From positions 682,001 through 746,000 of the forward strand of contig NZ_CP017481.1 of assembly GCF_002307355.1 (NCBI RefSeq): DNA of 64,000 nucleotides, written 5' to 3'. The DNA comes from Pectobacterium polaris (GTDB taxonomy: Bacteria > Pseudomonadota > Gammaproteobacteria > Enterobacterales > Enterobacteriaceae). The notes under the pieces are model-generated. The model had not been told where the DNA came from and made no database searches. It was given only the letters and a program-made list of their open reading frames with translations. This document shows, one piece after another, positions 48,269 to 59,050 of this stretch; position 1 is the stretch's first letter, and each line of letters starts with the position of its first letter. Both the position numbers and the translations under genes were made by a program.

Positions 48269-49036
48269 CTAGGCCTGAGCGAACGCGATCACCTGCTCGG
48301 TAAAAGCATCAGGGTGCGAGATAAATGGTGCATGCGCAGCCTTTGGAATCACCACCGAGGTTGAGTTCGGCCACGGGTCATCCAGCAATCCGGCAACCTT
48401 GCGCGGTACCAGCCCGTCCAACGCACCATAAAGCCGCAGGAATGGCACGGCCAAGTCGGCTAACGGTTGGCGTAAATCCGCTTCACGCAAAATCGCCAGC
48501 CCGCCGTTTAATACCTCGACTGATGGCATCGGCTGTTCCAGCACCACGCTTTTTAACAGCCGGGCATCCTGCCGTGCGCTCTCCGTTCCCAGTGTTTGCA
48601 GCGCCAGAAAGCGCTCGACCGTACGCTGAAAATCCTCACTAAGCTGCTGTTGAAACCCCAGTAAGATATCTGGCTTAATTCCCGGCCAGCCGTCCTGTGC
48701 GCTGAAACAGGGAGATGACGCCACGGTAATCAGCTTTTCCACCCGCGCAGGGGCGCTCAACGCAATCTGGCTGGCAACCAGTCCACCCAGCGACCACCCT
48801 AGCCAGACGGCGCGTTCCGGTGCCTGCGCCAGCACGTAGTCCGCCATGTCACTCAACGACATCGGCCCGAATCCCTGACTTCTGCCATAGCCCGGCAGAT
48901 CGACTAAATGCAGACGAAAATGCGGGGTGAGTCGCGCAATAATGCTTTGCCATACCTGCGCATTCAATCCCCACCCGTGCAGCAACACAAGATCCGTGTT
49001 TCCTGCGCCTTCGGTCTGCCAATACAACGCTGCCAT
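48269..49036 (-). CDS. bioH: Pimeloyl-ACP methyl ester esterase BioH
   Basis: Alpha/beta hydrolase of 255 residues that frees pimeloyl-ACP in biotin synthesis. The nucleophile is Ser82 in LGWSLGGL, the same number as in E. coli. [11 protein letters not shown] forms the oxyanion-hole segment, and the catalytic Asp and His lie in GALDGLVP and [11 protein letters not shown]. It is divergent from gntX with 100 bases between starts, the conserved enterobacterial order. Confidence 0.97.
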   Translation of the reverse strand: MAALYWQTEGAGNTDLVLLHGWGLNAQVWQSIIARLTPHFRLHLVDLPGYGRSQGFGPMSLSDMADYVLAQAPERAVWLGWSLGGLVASQIALSAPARVEKLITVASSPCFSAQDGWPGIKPDILLGFQQQLSEDFQRTVERFLALQTLGTESARQDARLLKSVVLEQPMPSVEVLNGGLAILREADLRQPLADLAVPFLRLYGALDGLVPRKVAGLLDDPWPNSTSVVIPKAAHAPFISHPDAFTEQVIAFAQA

Positions 49037-49136
49037 CAGTTATCTTCCTTCCTCAGGAAACCCCTTCACGCTTGCATGGGGTCAATATATTTCAGGGAAA
49101 ACCCGTATTTAGGGAAAACGATCGTTAAGGAAAACA

Positions 49137-49838
49137 ATGTTAACCATCTCCGCACGCTGCTGGCTATGCTTATTGCCACTTCATCACAGCCAGCAGGGAA
49201 TTTGCTCGTACTGCCAGCGCCATTTGCCGCGTTTACCCCTCTGCTGCCCACGTTGTGGCTTGCCCTCCGGCGACACCACGCATCCGTGCGGACGCTGCCT
49301 GCAAAACCCGCCGCCCTGGCAATCGATGACCTTCATCAGCGACTACGCGCCGCCGTTCAACACGCTGCTGAAGCATTTTAAGTTCCACGATAAAACCGAG
49401 CTGGCAGCGGTGCTCGCCCGACAGCTGTTACTGCGCTGGCAGATGGCCTACCGCGAGCGAAAGCTCACTGGGCGGGTTCCCCTGTTCCGTCCTGACCGTC
49501 TGTTCACCGTTCCCCTGCACCGGAACCGCCAGTGGCGACGTGGCTTCAACCAGACCGAGCTGCTCGCTCGGCCTCTCGCCCGCTGGCTGAACTGTGCTTA
49601 CGAGCCACGAGAATTGCAGCGCTCCCGACGCACGCCGCTACAGCAAACGCTCAGCGCCAGCGCGCGACGGCGAAATCTGCGGGGTGCATTTTCCTGTGAT
49701 GTCTCGCTGTCTGGGCAGCAGGTGGTTTTACTGGATGATGTGGTCACGACGGGCAGTACCGCCGCTGAAATCAGCAGGCTGCTGCTGGCTCAAGGTGCAG
49801 CGGGCGTTCAGGTCTGGTGTTTGTGCCGAACCTTGTAG
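49137..49838 (+). CDS. gntX: ComF-like phosphoribosyltransferase GntX
   Basis: ComF-family protein of 233 residues needed for use of DNA as a nutrient in E. coli. The N-terminus has four Cys pairs suited to bind zinc (CWLC, CSYC, CCPRC, CGRC). The C-terminal type I phosphoribosyltransferase fold has the PRPP loop VVLLDDVVTTGSTAAE. Together with the hof genes at 1309-5061 it belongs to the DNA-utilisation set. It lies 59 bases upstream of nfuA. Confidence 0.94.
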   Translation: MLTISARCWLCLLPLHHSQQGICSYCQRHLPRLPLCCPRCGLPSGDTTHPCGRCLQNPPPWQSMTFISDYAPPFNTLLKHFKFHDKTELAAVLARQLLLRWQMAYRERKLTGRVPLFRPDRLFTVPLHRNRQWRRGFNQTELLARPLARWLNCAYEPRELQRSRRTPLQQTLSASARRRNLRGAFSCDVSLSGQQVVLLDDVVTTGSTAAEISRLLLAQGAAGVQVWCLCRTL

Positions 49839-49897
49839 TCGGGGGAGGATGGGCGTATTATAACCGATAAGTGCAGTCAACTATCGAGCTTACTCTT

Positions 49898-50473
49898 ATG
49901 ATTCGTATTACCGATGCTGCTCAGGAGCATTTCCTGAAACTGTTGGCAAAACAGGAAGAAGGCACAGAGATTCGCGTATTTGTTATCAATCCAGGTACGC
50001 CAAACGCCGAGTGCGGCGTCTCGTATTGCCCGCCGGATGCCGTAGAAGCCAGCGATACCGTACTGAAGTTTGAAAAGATTTCCGCTTACGTGGACGAACT
50101 CAGCGCCCCTTATCTGGAAGACGCTGAAATCGACTTCGTGACCGACCAGTTAGGTTCTCAGCTGACGCTGAAAGCACCGAACGCCAAAATGCGTAAAGTG
50201 GACGACAACGCCCCGCTGATGGAACGCGTCGAGTATGTACTGCAATCGCAGATCAACCCACAGCTGGCGGGCCACGGCGGCCGCGTGACGCTGATGGAAA
50301 TTACCGATGACGGTCTGGCGATTCTGCAATTTGGCGGCGGCTGTAACGGTTGTTCTATGGTTGACGTCACGCTGAAAGAAGGGATCGAGAAAGAGCTGCT
50401 GCAAACATTCCCTGAGCTGAAAGGCGTGAGAGATCTCACCGAACACCAGCGCGGCGAGCACTCCTACTATTAA
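49898..50473 (+). CDS. nfuA: Fe-S biogenesis protein NfuA
   Basis: Carrier of [4Fe-4S] clusters, 191 residues from the ATG at 49898 ([12 protein letters not shown]); a GTG nine codons upstream is in frame but has no SD. An N-terminal degenerate A-type domain is followed by the Nfu domain with the cluster cysteines Cys149 and Cys152 in GGGCNGCSM, identical in number to E. coli. Important for Fe-S enzymes under oxidative or iron stress. Confidence 0.97.
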   Translation: MIRITDAAQEHFLKLLAKQEEGTEIRVFVINPGTPNAECGVSYCPPDAVEASDTVLKFEKISAYVDELSAPYLEDAEIDFVTDQLGSQLTLKAPNAKMRKVDDNAPLMERVEYVLQSQINPQLAGHGGRVTLMEITDDGLAILQFGGGCNGCSMVDVTLKEGIEKELLQTFPELKGVRDLTEHQRGEHSYY

Positions 50474-50544
50474 TCCTCTCCCTTGCTGATTTTTCTTTGC
50501 TTTTCCTCCCCCGATTCAGGGGAGGAAGAGTATTCGTTCTGCTG

Positions 50545-52629
50545 TTAGGCTTTCTGCGCTTTCGTCGGCGCGCCCCGACGTAAATCCATATCCCGAACCA
50601 GTCGTTCAAGGCAGCGATCAGCGAAGATCGACTCCAGCGGACGTGTGAGCTTGCGCCGCCAGTTGGGGTATTCGCGGTTGGTGCCCGGCACATTGACCGG
50701 TGTCGCCATGTCTAGCCAGTCTTCCAGTTGGAATCCCACCAGTGCGCTTGCGCTATCGGCGACATAGCGGTGAACGCCACGGCTTAGCGGTGCGCCCATC
50801 GTCGTCAGCGCCGAGTTGCGGCCAACCCGCTGCGGCAAGAGTCCGAATTCATGCAACGCGTTGAGCAACCCCTGTTTCGCTTTCTCACGCTGTTGCATTT
50901 GTTCTTGCAGTAGCGCCTCCGTCGGGTACAGCCCCAATTCCCGCCCCAGCGATAAATCCACGGTTTGCCAGTAGCCGCGCAGCGTTGGCAGATCGTGCGT
51001 CGTGATAGTTGTCATGGCCTGACGCGGATAGTCTTCCGGTGCGCGGAAGTGGTTTTCTTCGTCCTTTTCAAAGAACAGCACCTTGTAAGAATAGATACCG
51101 TAATCATGCAGCTTGCTGACAATTTCCGGCGGCACCGTGCCTAAATCCTCACCGATAATCAGGCAGCGATGGCGCTGGCTTTCCAGCGCCAGCACCGCCA
51201 GCAGATCGTCGACCGGATAATGCACGTAAGCCCCGTTGCCCGCCGACTCCGCCTTAGGTATCCACCACAGGCGCAAAAGCGCCATCACGTGATCGATACG
51301 CAGCGCGCCACAGTGCGCCATGTTGCTGCGCAGGACGTCGATAAACGGTTGATAGCCACGAAGCTGAAGCATGGTAGGGTTCATCGGTGCAAGCTGCCAG
51401 TCTTGTCCCTGCGGCCCGAGCGGATCCGGCGGTGCACCGATAGAGGCATCAAGGCAATAGAGCTGCCGTTCATCCCAGGTTTCCGCGCCGCCCTGTGCAA
51501 CGCCAACGGCTAAATCACGATACAGACCGAGCGGCAGACCAAGCTGTTTACTGTGCGCGTAGCACTCCGCTAATTGCTCGTGCGCCACCCATTGCAGCCA
51601 GCTGTAGAATGTAATCTCATCGCTGTTTTCACGGCGGAATGACTTCACGGTTTCGCTGTGTACATCATGGTAGCTGGCAGGCCATTGGTGCCAGTCCGCG
51701 TAATTCTCACCCTGTTTTTTCAGGTAAGCCTGCAATGCATCAAACGTCGCCTGAAGTTGCAGACTCTGCCCACCGCTCACGACAAACTGGCGAAAGGCGC
51801 TAATACGCGGGTCCAGCGCACTGCGCGTCGTAAAGTAGCGAAAAGCCAGCCGCAAGGCCGTCAGTTTAAGCGCCGTCACCGGTTCATAATCGACCCAGCG
51901 GCCTGCACGCAGCGAAGTAACCGCACTTTGCGTATCCTCACGGTGCCACCATTCCTGCGCTTCACCGCTCTGCTGGAAATCATCGATCCGATTCACATCG
52001 ATATAAATAATGTTCAGCCAGTGTCGGGAGGAAGGGCTGTAAGGACTGGCGGCCTCTGGTAGCGCGGGATACAGCGAATGCAGCGGGTTCAGCCCCACAA
52101 AGGCACCGCCGCGTCGGGCGATTTGCTCAATCAGCTGGCGAAGATCGCCAAAATCCCCGACGCCCCAGTTGTTCTGCGAGCGCAAGGTGTAAAGCTGGAC
52201 GGTCACACCCCACCAGCGTTTTCCCTGTAGTAAGGATTCGGGTTCATAGCAGCGGTGCGGCGCGACAATAATCCGGCAGCTCCAGCGCTGATCGGCCTGC
52301 GTCAGCGTCAGGTAGTGATAACCCAGCGGTAGCACGCCCGGCAGAGCCAGCGTTGAGCCGCCCGTTATCTGACCTTGAATTTGACCGCCATTTTCATACA
52401 TCAGCGTCCAGAGGTATTCACCGTGACCAGCAAGCTCGATGACCGCATCCCGGCCTTGCAAAAAGACCCGAACAGGTGGCAAGGGTGCATTATCGCTATC
52501 AGAAACGTCCATCATTGCCTGAATCTGGTTTCTGATTGCGGCCGCAACAATGTGCTCTTTGCCATACGCATCGGTATAGCTTTCCGCGATGCCTGTCTGC
52601 TGGCTTGCCAGTTTATCCACCTTGAACAC
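50545..52629 (-). CDS. malQ: 4-alpha-glucanotransferase (amylomaltase)
   Basis: GH77 disproportionating enzyme of 694 residues for maltodextrin use. The catalytic core is visible: RIDHVMALLRLWWIP, the nucleophile Asp in ALRIDHV, the acid/base Glu in IGEDLGTVP, and the Asp in THDLPTLRGYW. Start: GTG at 52629 with AAGGAG close upstream; the precise first codon is unsure. It follows malP with a 12-base gap, giving operon malPQ. Confidence 0.95.
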   Translation of the reverse strand: MFKVDKLASQQTGIAESYTDAYGKEHIVAAAIRNQIQAMMDVSDSDNAPLPPVRVFLQGRDAVIELAGHGEYLWTLMYENGGQIQGQITGGSTLALPGVLPLGYHYLTLTQADQRWSCRIIVAPHRCYEPESLLQGKRWWGVTVQLYTLRSQNNWGVGDFGDLRQLIEQIARRGGAFVGLNPLHSLYPALPEAASPYSPSSRHWLNIIYIDVNRIDDFQQSGEAQEWWHREDTQSAVTSLRAGRWVDYEPVTALKLTALRLAFRYFTTRSALDPRISAFRQFVVSGGQSLQLQATFDALQAYLKKQGENYADWHQWPASYHDVHSETVKSFRRENSDEITFYSWLQWVAHEQLAECYAHSKQLGLPLGLYRDLAVGVAQGGAETWDERQLYCLDASIGAPPDPLGPQGQDWQLAPMNPTMLQLRGYQPFIDVLRSNMAHCGALRIDHVMALLRLWWIPKAESAGNGAYVHYPVDDLLAVLALESQRHRCLIIGEDLGTVPPEIVSKLHDYGIYSYKVLFFEKDEENHFRAPEDYPRQAMTTITTHDLPTLRGYWQTVDLSLGRELGLYPTEALLQEQMQQREKAKQGLLNALHEFGLLPQRVGRNSALTTMGAPLSRGVHRYVADSASALVGFQLEDWLDMATPVNVPGTNREYPNWRRKLTRPLESIFADRCLERLVRDMDLRRGAPTKAQKA

Positions 52630-52641
52630 CCTCTCCTTTTC

Positions 52642-55170
52642 CTAACGATGCGCCTGCCAAATGCGCGTCTGGTAATCATGAATCGCCCGGTCTGAACTGA
52701 ACATCCCCATTCTGGCGGTATTCAGCACACAGCGGCGCGTCCATTCATCCGGCTCACGGTAAAGCGCATCAACACGCTGCTGCACCTCACAATACGGTGC
52801 AAAATCGGCCATTAACATATAGGGATCGCCCAGCTTCAGCAGGCTATCCAACAGCGGGGCAAACGCATTTTTATCCCCCTGACTGAACGCACCGCTCGCT
52901 AGCTCGTTCAGCACTTCACGCAGCAGCGGTGTCACAGCAAGATAGTCAGACGGCTCATAGCCTTGCGCCTGTAGCGCTTTTACCTGTTCGACGGTGTGAC
53001 CGAAAATGAACAGATTGTCTTCACCGACCTGCTGCGCCATTTCGACATTCGCCCCGTCCAGCGTGCCGACGGTCAGCGCGCCGTTCAGCGCCAGCTTCAT
53101 ATTGCCCGTGCCGGATGCTTCTTTACCTGCCGTCGAAATCTGTTCAGACACATCTGCGGCAGGAATCATCCGTTCAGCCAGCGAGACGCGATAATCCGGC
53201 GGGAAGACAACCTTCAGGCGATCGTTAACGCGGCGATCCTGATTAATAACCGCAGCGACCCGGTTAATGGCATAAATGATGTTTTTCGCTAATACATAGC
53301 CCGGCGCCGCTTTGGCACCGAACAAAAAGACGTGCGGCACTATATCCAGATGCGGATTGTCACGCAATTGACGATATAGCGCGAGGATATGAAGCAAATT
53401 TAAGTGTTGACGTTTGTATTCATGCAATCGCTTGATTTGCACATCAAACAGCGCGTGCGGATCGATCACGATGTCGTACTGCTGGCGGAGATAGGTCGCC
53501 AACTGCGTTTTATTATCAGCCTTGATTTGTCGATAACGCTCACGAAAACCAGCATCGTCAGCATAAGGCTCCAGCCCTTGCAGCGCGGGCAAATCATTCA
53601 CCCACGGCGTGTGCAGCGTGTCGTCGATCAGCGCGGACAACGCCGGGTTACACTGCTTTAGCCAGCGGCGTGGCGTAATGCCGTTGGTGACATTATGGAA
53701 TTTGGTCGGCCACAGCTGGTGATATTCCGGGAACAGATCTTTCACCACCAGTTCCGAATGCAGCGCCGCCACGCCGTTGACCGCAAAGCAGCTCACGACG
53801 CACAGGTTTGCCATGCGAATCTGGCGCTGGTGGCGAATCGCGAGCTTCGCCCATACCTGCCGATCGCCGGGCCATTGCTGTTCGACCTGCACCTTAAACT
53901 GCGCATCAATTTGCCGGATGATAGACAGGTGGCGCGGAAGCAGGCGGCCCAACAGCCGTTCGTCCCAGCGCTCAAGCGCTTCCGGCATCAGCGTGTGGTT
54001 GGTATAGGCAAAAGTGCGTCCGGTTATCGACCAGGCTTCATCCCACGGTATCTGATGCTCATCCATCAGCAGGTGCATCAGTTCGGGGATCGCCAGCGTC
54101 GGGTGAGTATCATTAAGCTGGATGACTTCGTAATCTGGCAATGTGGACAACGCGCGCCCCGCCTTAAGATGGCGACGCAGAATGTCGGCTACCGAACAGG
54201 CGCAGTGGAAATACTGCTGCATCAGGCGCAAGCGTTTGCCTGCCGCGTGATTGTCATTCGGATACAGCACGCTAGTCAGGCTGGCGGCGGAAATCCCCGC
54301 CTGTGCCGCACGCAGATAGTGCCCTTCGTTGAATAGCGTCAGATCAAACGGATCGCGATGCGTCGCACGCCACAAACGCAGCGGCTGCGCCGCACCGTTG
54401 TGATAGCCAATCACCGGCAGGTCACAGGCTTCACCTCTGAAAACGGTATCCGGCAACCAGCGCAAGGTTCCGTCAGTTTGGGGTTGTAGACGCCCGCCAA
54501 ACCCGACCTCCACCGCCAGCTCCGCGCGCGGTAAAAACCACGGATAGGTATCGCGCTGCCAGTCATCGGCCGTTTCCTGCTGCTTTTCCTGCGCAAAATG
54601 CTGACGGAAAAGACCGTATTGGTAGTTGAGGCCGTAACCCGTTGCAGGCTGCCCCACCGTTGCCATCGAATCCAGAAAGCAGGACGCCAGCCGACCTAAT
54701 CCGCCATTTCCTAACCCCGGATCGGTTTCCTGCTCCAGAATATCGCTCAGGTTCAGGCCTTGCTCGGCCAGCACGGCGGCTACCGCATCATACCAGCCCA
54801 GATTCAGCAGGTTGTTGCCCGTCAGACGACCGGGCAGAAACTCCATCGACAGGTAGTTCACATGGCGCTGAGGCGTATTGGTATGGGCAACAGGAGACAT
54901 TGGCGAAGCGGAGTGCATCAGCAGTTGTTCAGACAGCGCAAGGCTGACGGCACGCCAGCACTGCACTGGCGTCATCGCTTTCAGGGACGCGACGCCACAG
55001 AGCCGCTGTTGGCGGCACAGCGCGGCGGTAAATTCTGATGCATCAAAGGCGATGGAGGGATGAGCGGAGGAAACGGGCTGCGTTAAAGCTTCTGGCTTTT
55101 TTGCAGCCGCTGAACGTTTTGACGATCCTGATACTTTTGCAGAATCCGACTTTCTTGAAGAATCTGACAT
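52642..55170 (-). CDS. malP: Maltodextrin phosphorylase
   Basis: GT35 phosphorylase of about 842 residues that releases glucose-1-phosphate from maltodextrins. The PLP Lys lies in [23 protein letters not shown] (last Lys region). The ATG at 55170 was chosen because GGAGGAGG lies four bases upstream; an earlier ATG at 55194 lacks an SD. The N-terminus carries a low-complexity Ser/Lys/Ala extension of about 45 residues not found in E. coli MalP. It lies only 42 bases after glpR, and malT is absent from its usual place. Confidence 0.95.
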   Translation of the reverse strand: MSDSSRKSDSAKVSGSSKRSAAAKKPEALTQPVSSAHPSIAFDASEFTAALCRQQRLCGVASLKAMTPVQCWRAVSLALSEQLLMHSASPMSPVAHTNTPQRHVNYLSMEFLPGRLTGNNLLNLGWYDAVAAVLAEQGLNLSDILEQETDPGLGNGGLGRLASCFLDSMATVGQPATGYGLNYQYGLFRQHFAQEKQQETADDWQRDTYPWFLPRAELAVEVGFGGRLQPQTDGTLRWLPDTVFRGEACDLPVIGYHNGAAQPLRLWRATHRDPFDLTLFNEGHYLRAAQAGISAASLTSVLYPNDNHAAGKRLRLMQQYFHCACSVADILRRHLKAGRALSTLPDYEVIQLNDTHPTLAIPELMHLLMDEHQIPWDEAWSITGRTFAYTNHTLMPEALERWDERLLGRLLPRHLSIIRQIDAQFKVQVEQQWPGDRQVWAKLAIRHQRQIRMANLCVVSCFAVNGVAALHSELVVKDLFPEYHQLWPTKFHNVTNGITPRRWLKQCNPALSALIDDTLHTPWVNDLPALQGLEPYADDAGFRERYRQIKADNKTQLATYLRQQYDIVIDPHALFDVQIKRLHEYKRQHLNLLHILALYRQLRDNPHLDIVPHVFLFGAKAAPGYVLAKNIIYAINRVAAVINQDRRVNDRLKVVFPPDYRVSLAERMIPAADVSEQISTAGKEASGTGNMKLALNGALTVGTLDGANVEMAQQVGEDNLFIFGHTVEQVKALQAQGYEPSDYLAVTPLLREVLNELASGAFSQGDKNAFAPLLDSLLKLGDPYMLMADFAPYCEVQQRVDALYREPDEWTRRCVLNTARMGMFSSDRAIHDYQTRIWQAHR

Positions 55171-55212
55171 CGTGCCTCCTCCTTTGTCCATCATGGAAAA
55201 GGCACATCGGGT

Positions 55213-55971
55213 TCAACACAACTCCAACTGTACCTTATGTTGTTCAATGATTTTCAGTACGCTGGGTGGTGGTGACTGATCGGTAAAAAGATAGTCGATC
55301 AAATCCATGTTGCCCAAATTCACCATTGCATTGCGGCCAAACTTGGAATGGTCCGTCACCAGCATGACGCAGCGAGAATTTTCAATAATCGCCCGTTTTG
55401 TGCGCACTTCATGGTAATCAAACTCCAGTAATGACCCATCCATGTCAATACCACTGATGCCCAAAATGCCGAAATCCAGACGGAACTGAGAGATAAAATC
55501 CAGCGTCGCCTCACCCATGATACCGCCGTCGCGGGTACGCACTTCGCCACCGGCCAAGATCAGGCGAAAATCCTCTTTTGCCGTCAGCAGCGTTGCCACA
55601 TTCAGGTTATTGGTGACCACGCGCAGATCCTTATGCTGCATCAGCGCATAGGCCACCGCTTCAGGCGTGGTGCCGATATCGATAAACAACGTGGCGCCAT
55701 CTGGAATCTGGCTCGCCACCCGACGGGCAATGCGCGCTTTTTCATCCGACCACATCATTTTACGGTCATGATAGGCCGTGTTAACCGAGCTGGACGGCAG
55801 TGCCGCGCCGCCGTGGTGGCGATGGATTTTATTCTGCTCGGCCAACTCGTTCAGATCGCGACGAATGGTCTGCGGGCTCACCGCAAAATGCTCCACTAGC
55901 TCTTCAGTACTGACATAGCCCTGCTGGCGCACCAGCTCAATAATGGCGTCATGCCGTTGTGTCTGCTTCAC
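55213..55971 (-). CDS. glpR: Glycerol-3-phosphate regulon repressor
   Basis: DeoR-family repressor of 252 residues controlling glp genes; glycerol-3-phosphate is the inducer. The N-terminal helix-turn-helix contains VSTEELVEHFAVSPQTIRRDLNELAEQN. The C-terminal sugar-phosphate sensor begins DIGTTPEAVAYAL and includes GGEVRTRDGGIMG. It follows glpG by 24 bases. A matching operator lies upstream of glpD at 59003-59022. Confidence 0.97.
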   Translation of the reverse strand: MKQTQRHDAIIELVRQQGYVSTEELVEHFAVSPQTIRRDLNELAEQNKIHRHHGGAALPSSSVNTAYHDRKMMWSDEKARIARRVASQIPDGATLFIDIGTTPEAVAYALMQHKDLRVVTNNLNVATLLTAKEDFRLILAGGEVRTRDGGIMGEATLDFISQFRLDFGILGISGIDMDGSLLEFDYHEVRTKRAIIENSRCVMLVTDHSKFGRNAMVNLGNMDLIDYLFTDQSPPPSVLKIIEQHKVQLELC

Positions 55972-55995
55972 ATTTATCCCCTAAGACGCCCCGAT

Positions 55996-56829
55996 TTACC
56001 GAGGGTTTGTTTTATTATACGTGTCCCAAAAGGCCATCAATAGCCCGACAACCAGACCAGCCACATGCGCCGCATTCGCGATCGACATGCCTAAAATATC
56101 GAAATATCCGGCGACCAGCCACAGTAAAGCAAAGGCCATCAAACTGCGCGGCATAGATAAATAACCGTCAGGCTCTCGTTCCCCTCGCAGCCAGACATAG
56201 CCCATCAGGGCATAAACCACGCCAGACAGGCCACCAAAGTGGGTGCCGCTAAACCAGGACTGCGCCCAGCCACTCACCAGCGCGGAAACCAGCGTGATGA
56301 CCAGCAATTTTCCGGTTCCCAGCACTTTCTCAACCGGGCCGCCCAGATACCACCACCACATGAGATTGAACAAAATGTGCAGCAGGGAAAAGTGCAACAA
56401 AACATGACTGAACCAGCGCCACACCTCTATCTGTTGCCCCTCAGCCGGGAACGCCAGCCACACCATCACGCTCTCATAACCCGAAATTTGCATCAGGATG
56501 AACACCGCGATCGTCACGACCATCAGGGATAGCGTCAGCGGGCCTGCCTTTTGCTTCAGCGTTTGCAGGTAAGAGTAGCGTTGGTATTGAATGCCGGTAT
56601 CCATCGATCCCGTTTGCCAACTGGCCGCCAGATAGCGCGGGTTTGTCGGGTCGCGCAGAAAAACCTCGAGCTCTCCCTGAACCTTGCTCAGTTGGGTTTC
56701 ATCCTCCAGCCACAGTTCAGCTTCATGCCCCTGAGGCCGCATTTCCAGATGGACCTGCTGTGTACGCATGTAATCAACAAATGCCTGAGCCAGACGCGGG
56801 TTGGAGAGAGCAATAACACGAATCATCAT
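55996..56829 (-). CDS. glpG: Rhomboid intramembrane protease GlpG
   Basis: Intramembrane serine protease of 277 residues. An N-terminal cytoplasmic domain is followed by six membrane helices. The catalytic Ser202 lies in [12 protein letters not shown] and His255 in [10 protein letters not shown]. If the second ATG (56826) is the true start, these become Ser201 and His254, exactly the E. coli numbers. Cotranscribed with glpR. In E. coli glpE is upstream in the same operon; here the agp gene, on the other strand, separates them. Confidence 0.96.
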   Translation of the reverse strand: MMIRVIALSNPRLAQAFVDYMRTQQVHLEMRPQGHEAELWLEDETQLSKVQGELEVFLRDPTNPRYLAASWQTGSMDTGIQYQRYSYLQTLKQKAGPLTLSLMVVTIAVFILMQISGYESVMVWLAFPAEGQQIEVWRWFSHVLLHFSLLHILFNLMWWWYLGGPVEKVLGTGKLLVITLVSALVSGWAQSWFSGTHFGGLSGVVYALMGYVWLRGEREPDGYLSMPRSLMAFALLWLVAGYFDILGMSIANAAHVAGLVVGLLMAFWDTYNKTNPR

Positions 56830-56881
56830 AGCGGGAAGCGCCGGTGAGTAAGTTGAGTTAGGAGCATGATAATAAAGATTC

Positions 56882-56915
56882 TACTGAATAGGCAGGACTA
56901 TTGAATAGGCAGTGC
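56882..56915 (+). repeat. Tandem 17-bp repeat upstream of agp
   Basis: Two adjacent 17-bp units, TACTGAATAGGCAGGAC (56882-56898) and TATTGAATAGGCAGTGC (56899-56915), agree at 14 positions. They lie 22 bases before the Pho-box-like site. They could be a duplicated regulator site or a replication slip. Confidence 0.7.
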
Positions 56916-56936
56916 TATCTCGGTGGAGTCAGTCAA

Positions 56937-56954
56937 TCGTCACATTTCCGTCAC
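56937..56954 (+). promoter_or_regulatory. Candidate PhoB box of agp
   Basis: TCGTCAC-ATTT-CCGTCAC: two 7-bp repeats at 11-bp spacing with an A/T spacer, matching 11 of 14 repeat positions of the Pho box CTGTCAT-AAAT-CTGTCAC. It lies about 96 bases before the agp start. Confidence 0.65.
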
Positions 56955-57050
56955 AAAACATTTTTCGGTTCACAAAAAAGAAGCATGATGTGAAATCTTG
57001 TACTTCTACGCATTCGCTATACGTGCCACTCACTGACCAGGAGCATGACC

Positions 57051-58304
57051 ATGTCTTTACAACGAAAAGCGCTGTTTTGCCTCCCTTTACTCTTGCCAGC
57101 CACCCTCTCTTTCCAGGCCGTTGCCAAAGAGGGCTATACGCTCGAACAAGTTGTGGTGTTTAGCCGCCACGGGTTGCGCGCGCCCTTAGCCAGCCCAAGC
57201 AGCGCACTCGGCAAGGTCACACCCGATACCTGGCCGCAGTGGGATACTCCCAGCAGCTACCTGACCACACGCGGCGGCGTGTTGGAGGCCTACTTCGGTC
57301 ACTATTTTAGCGAATGGTTGGTGGATAACCACCTGCTGGCTGCCGATACCTGCCCCACAGAGAAAGACGTCTCGTTCTATGCCAACAGCCTGCAACGCAC
57401 TATCGCTACCGCACAATATTTCTCAGCGGGCGCGTTTCCCGGATGCCTGGTGCCGGTATTACACAAAGAGAAGCTGGGCACAATGGATGCCACCTTTAAC
57501 CCTATCATCCGTGACAACAGCGTGACGTTTAAGCAGCAGGCCATCGATTCGATCAACCAAAAAGCAGGCGATGGCGGGGTAAAAGGGCTCAATGAGCGAT
57601 TGAAACCCGTGTATCAGCAGATGGCTGAGATTATCCGCTATACGGATTCAGCTAACTGCAAACAGGATAAACAGTGCGACCTGATGGCACAGGAAACAAA
57701 CGTACAGATTGAGGCAGGAAAAGAGCCGAGCGTGGTTGGCCCACTGAGAACGGGTACCGCCATTGCTGATGCCTTTATTTTGCAGTACTACGAGGGTACA
57801 CCGATTAACAAGATCGGCTGGGGGCGCATTAAAAATGAGAAGCAGCTTGCCGATTTGGTGTCGATCAAAGAGTACTACAACAGCGTCGTGTTTAGCGCGC
57901 CGGTTGTGGCCAAAGCTGTCTCTGCCAATCTGGTCGGCGCACTAGCGGGATCGTTTGGCACACAGCAACCCAAATTCACTTTTTTGGTCGGCCATGACTC
58001 AAACGTCGCATCGCTGTTCTCTGCGTTGGGCGTGAAGCCATACCATCTGCCACATCAATTGGAAACCACACCGATAGGCGGCAAAGTGGTGTTCCAGCGC
58101 TGGCGCGACAGCCTTCATAACAAGGAGCTGCTGAAAGTAGAGTATGTGTACCAGTCTACCGAGCAGCTCGCTTCGCTGGCACCGCTTAACCGCACCAATC
58201 CGCCGCAACGCGTCACGCTGGCGCTCAATGCTTGTCCTGCTGACGAGGAAGGATTCTGCTCATTTGAGGACTTTGAAAAGATAACGAAGGCGTTGATGCC
58301 ATAG
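57051..58304 (+). CDS. agp: Periplasmic glucose-1-phosphatase
   Basis: Histidine acid phosphatase of 417 residues. A signal peptide covers about residues 1-25. The catalytic motif is SRHGLRAPL with the nucleophile His40; the proton-donor motif is VGHDSNVASL. Close matches to E. coli Agp run through the protein (ANSLQRTIATAQYF, TPIGGKVVFQRW, RVTLALNACP). The ATG at 57051 has AGGAG seven bases upstream; the ATG at 57045 lies too close to it. Six Cys could form disulphides. It sits between glpG and glpE on the opposite strand and splits the glpEGR operon. Confidence 0.94.
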   Translation: MSLQRKALFCLPLLLPATLSFQAVAKEGYTLEQVVVFSRHGLRAPLASPSSALGKVTPDTWPQWDTPSSYLTTRGGVLEAYFGHYFSEWLVDNHLLAADTCPTEKDVSFYANSLQRTIATAQYFSAGAFPGCLVPVLHKEKLGTMDATFNPIIRDNSVTFKQQAIDSINQKAGDGGVKGLNERLKPVYQQMAEIIRYTDSANCKQDKQCDLMAQETNVQIEAGKEPSVVGPLRTGTAIADAFILQYYEGTPINKIGWGRIKNEKQLADLVSIKEYYNSVVFSAPVVAKAVSANLVGALAGSFGTQQPKFTFLVGHDSNVASLFSALGVKPYHLPHQLETTPIGGKVVFQRWRDSLHNKELLKVEYVYQSTEQLASLAPLNRTNPPQRVTLALNACPADEEGFCSFEDFEKITKALMP

Positions 58305-58355
58305 CCATAAACAGAGAATCTTTGCGATCTTTCTGATAGCGCTTAAGTTATTGCT

Positions 58356-58385
58356 GTGAGGGTTTCGTGTTTACGAAGCCCTCAC
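58356..58385. terminator. Hairpin between agp and glpE
   Basis: Twelve-base arms GTGAGGGTTTCG and CGAAGCCCTCAC with one G-T pair and a 6-base loop, lying between the convergent stops of agp and glpE. No strong T-run; may act in both directions. Confidence 0.65.
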
Positions 58386-58388
58386 CTC

Positions 58389-58763
<375 letters not shown>

Positions 58764-58909
58764 TCATGGCAACCCGAGGCGTCATTGTAACCCGCCTTCA
58801 ACGGCATAAAACCCATATGATTATAAGGTTATTTATAAAAACAGTGCTTCACTAATGTGGAGAGTGACGATAAAACAGCACAATTCCAGCCCAATATCCC
58901 TGTTTTTAA

Positions 58910-58925
58910 TGTGACAATTATCATC
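58910..58925 (+). promoter_or_regulatory. Candidate CRP site of glpD
   Basis: TGTGA-CAATTA-TCATC matches the CRP core TGTGA-N6-TCACA at 8 of 10 positions, 126 bases before the glpD start. CRP activation of glpD is established in E. coli. Confidence 0.5.
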
Positions 58926-58988
58926 ATATTGTTAGGTTCGTCACGCATAAATGTTTTTATTTGGTTAACCGTTGGCTGATTTGTTTGT

Positions 58989-59022
58989 TTTCGATTATCA
59001 TAATGCTCGAAAACGAACATTT
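58989..59022 (+). promoter_or_regulatory. GlpR operators upstream of glpD
   Basis: AATGCTCGAAAACGAACATT at 59003-59022 is an almost ideal GlpR operator (TGTTCG...CGAACA type dyad). A weaker copy, TTTTCGATTATCATAA at 58989-59004, agrees with it in about 10 of 16 positions. In E. coli glpD also has tandem operators. Confidence 0.8.
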
Positions 59023-59050
59023 TGATTTATTCGAGGGTGGAGGAAGAAAC

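Noticed and set aside
55170..55185. MalT box before malP
   Set aside because: The GGAGGAGG resembling a MalT box is the ribosome-binding site of malP; no second box is present.
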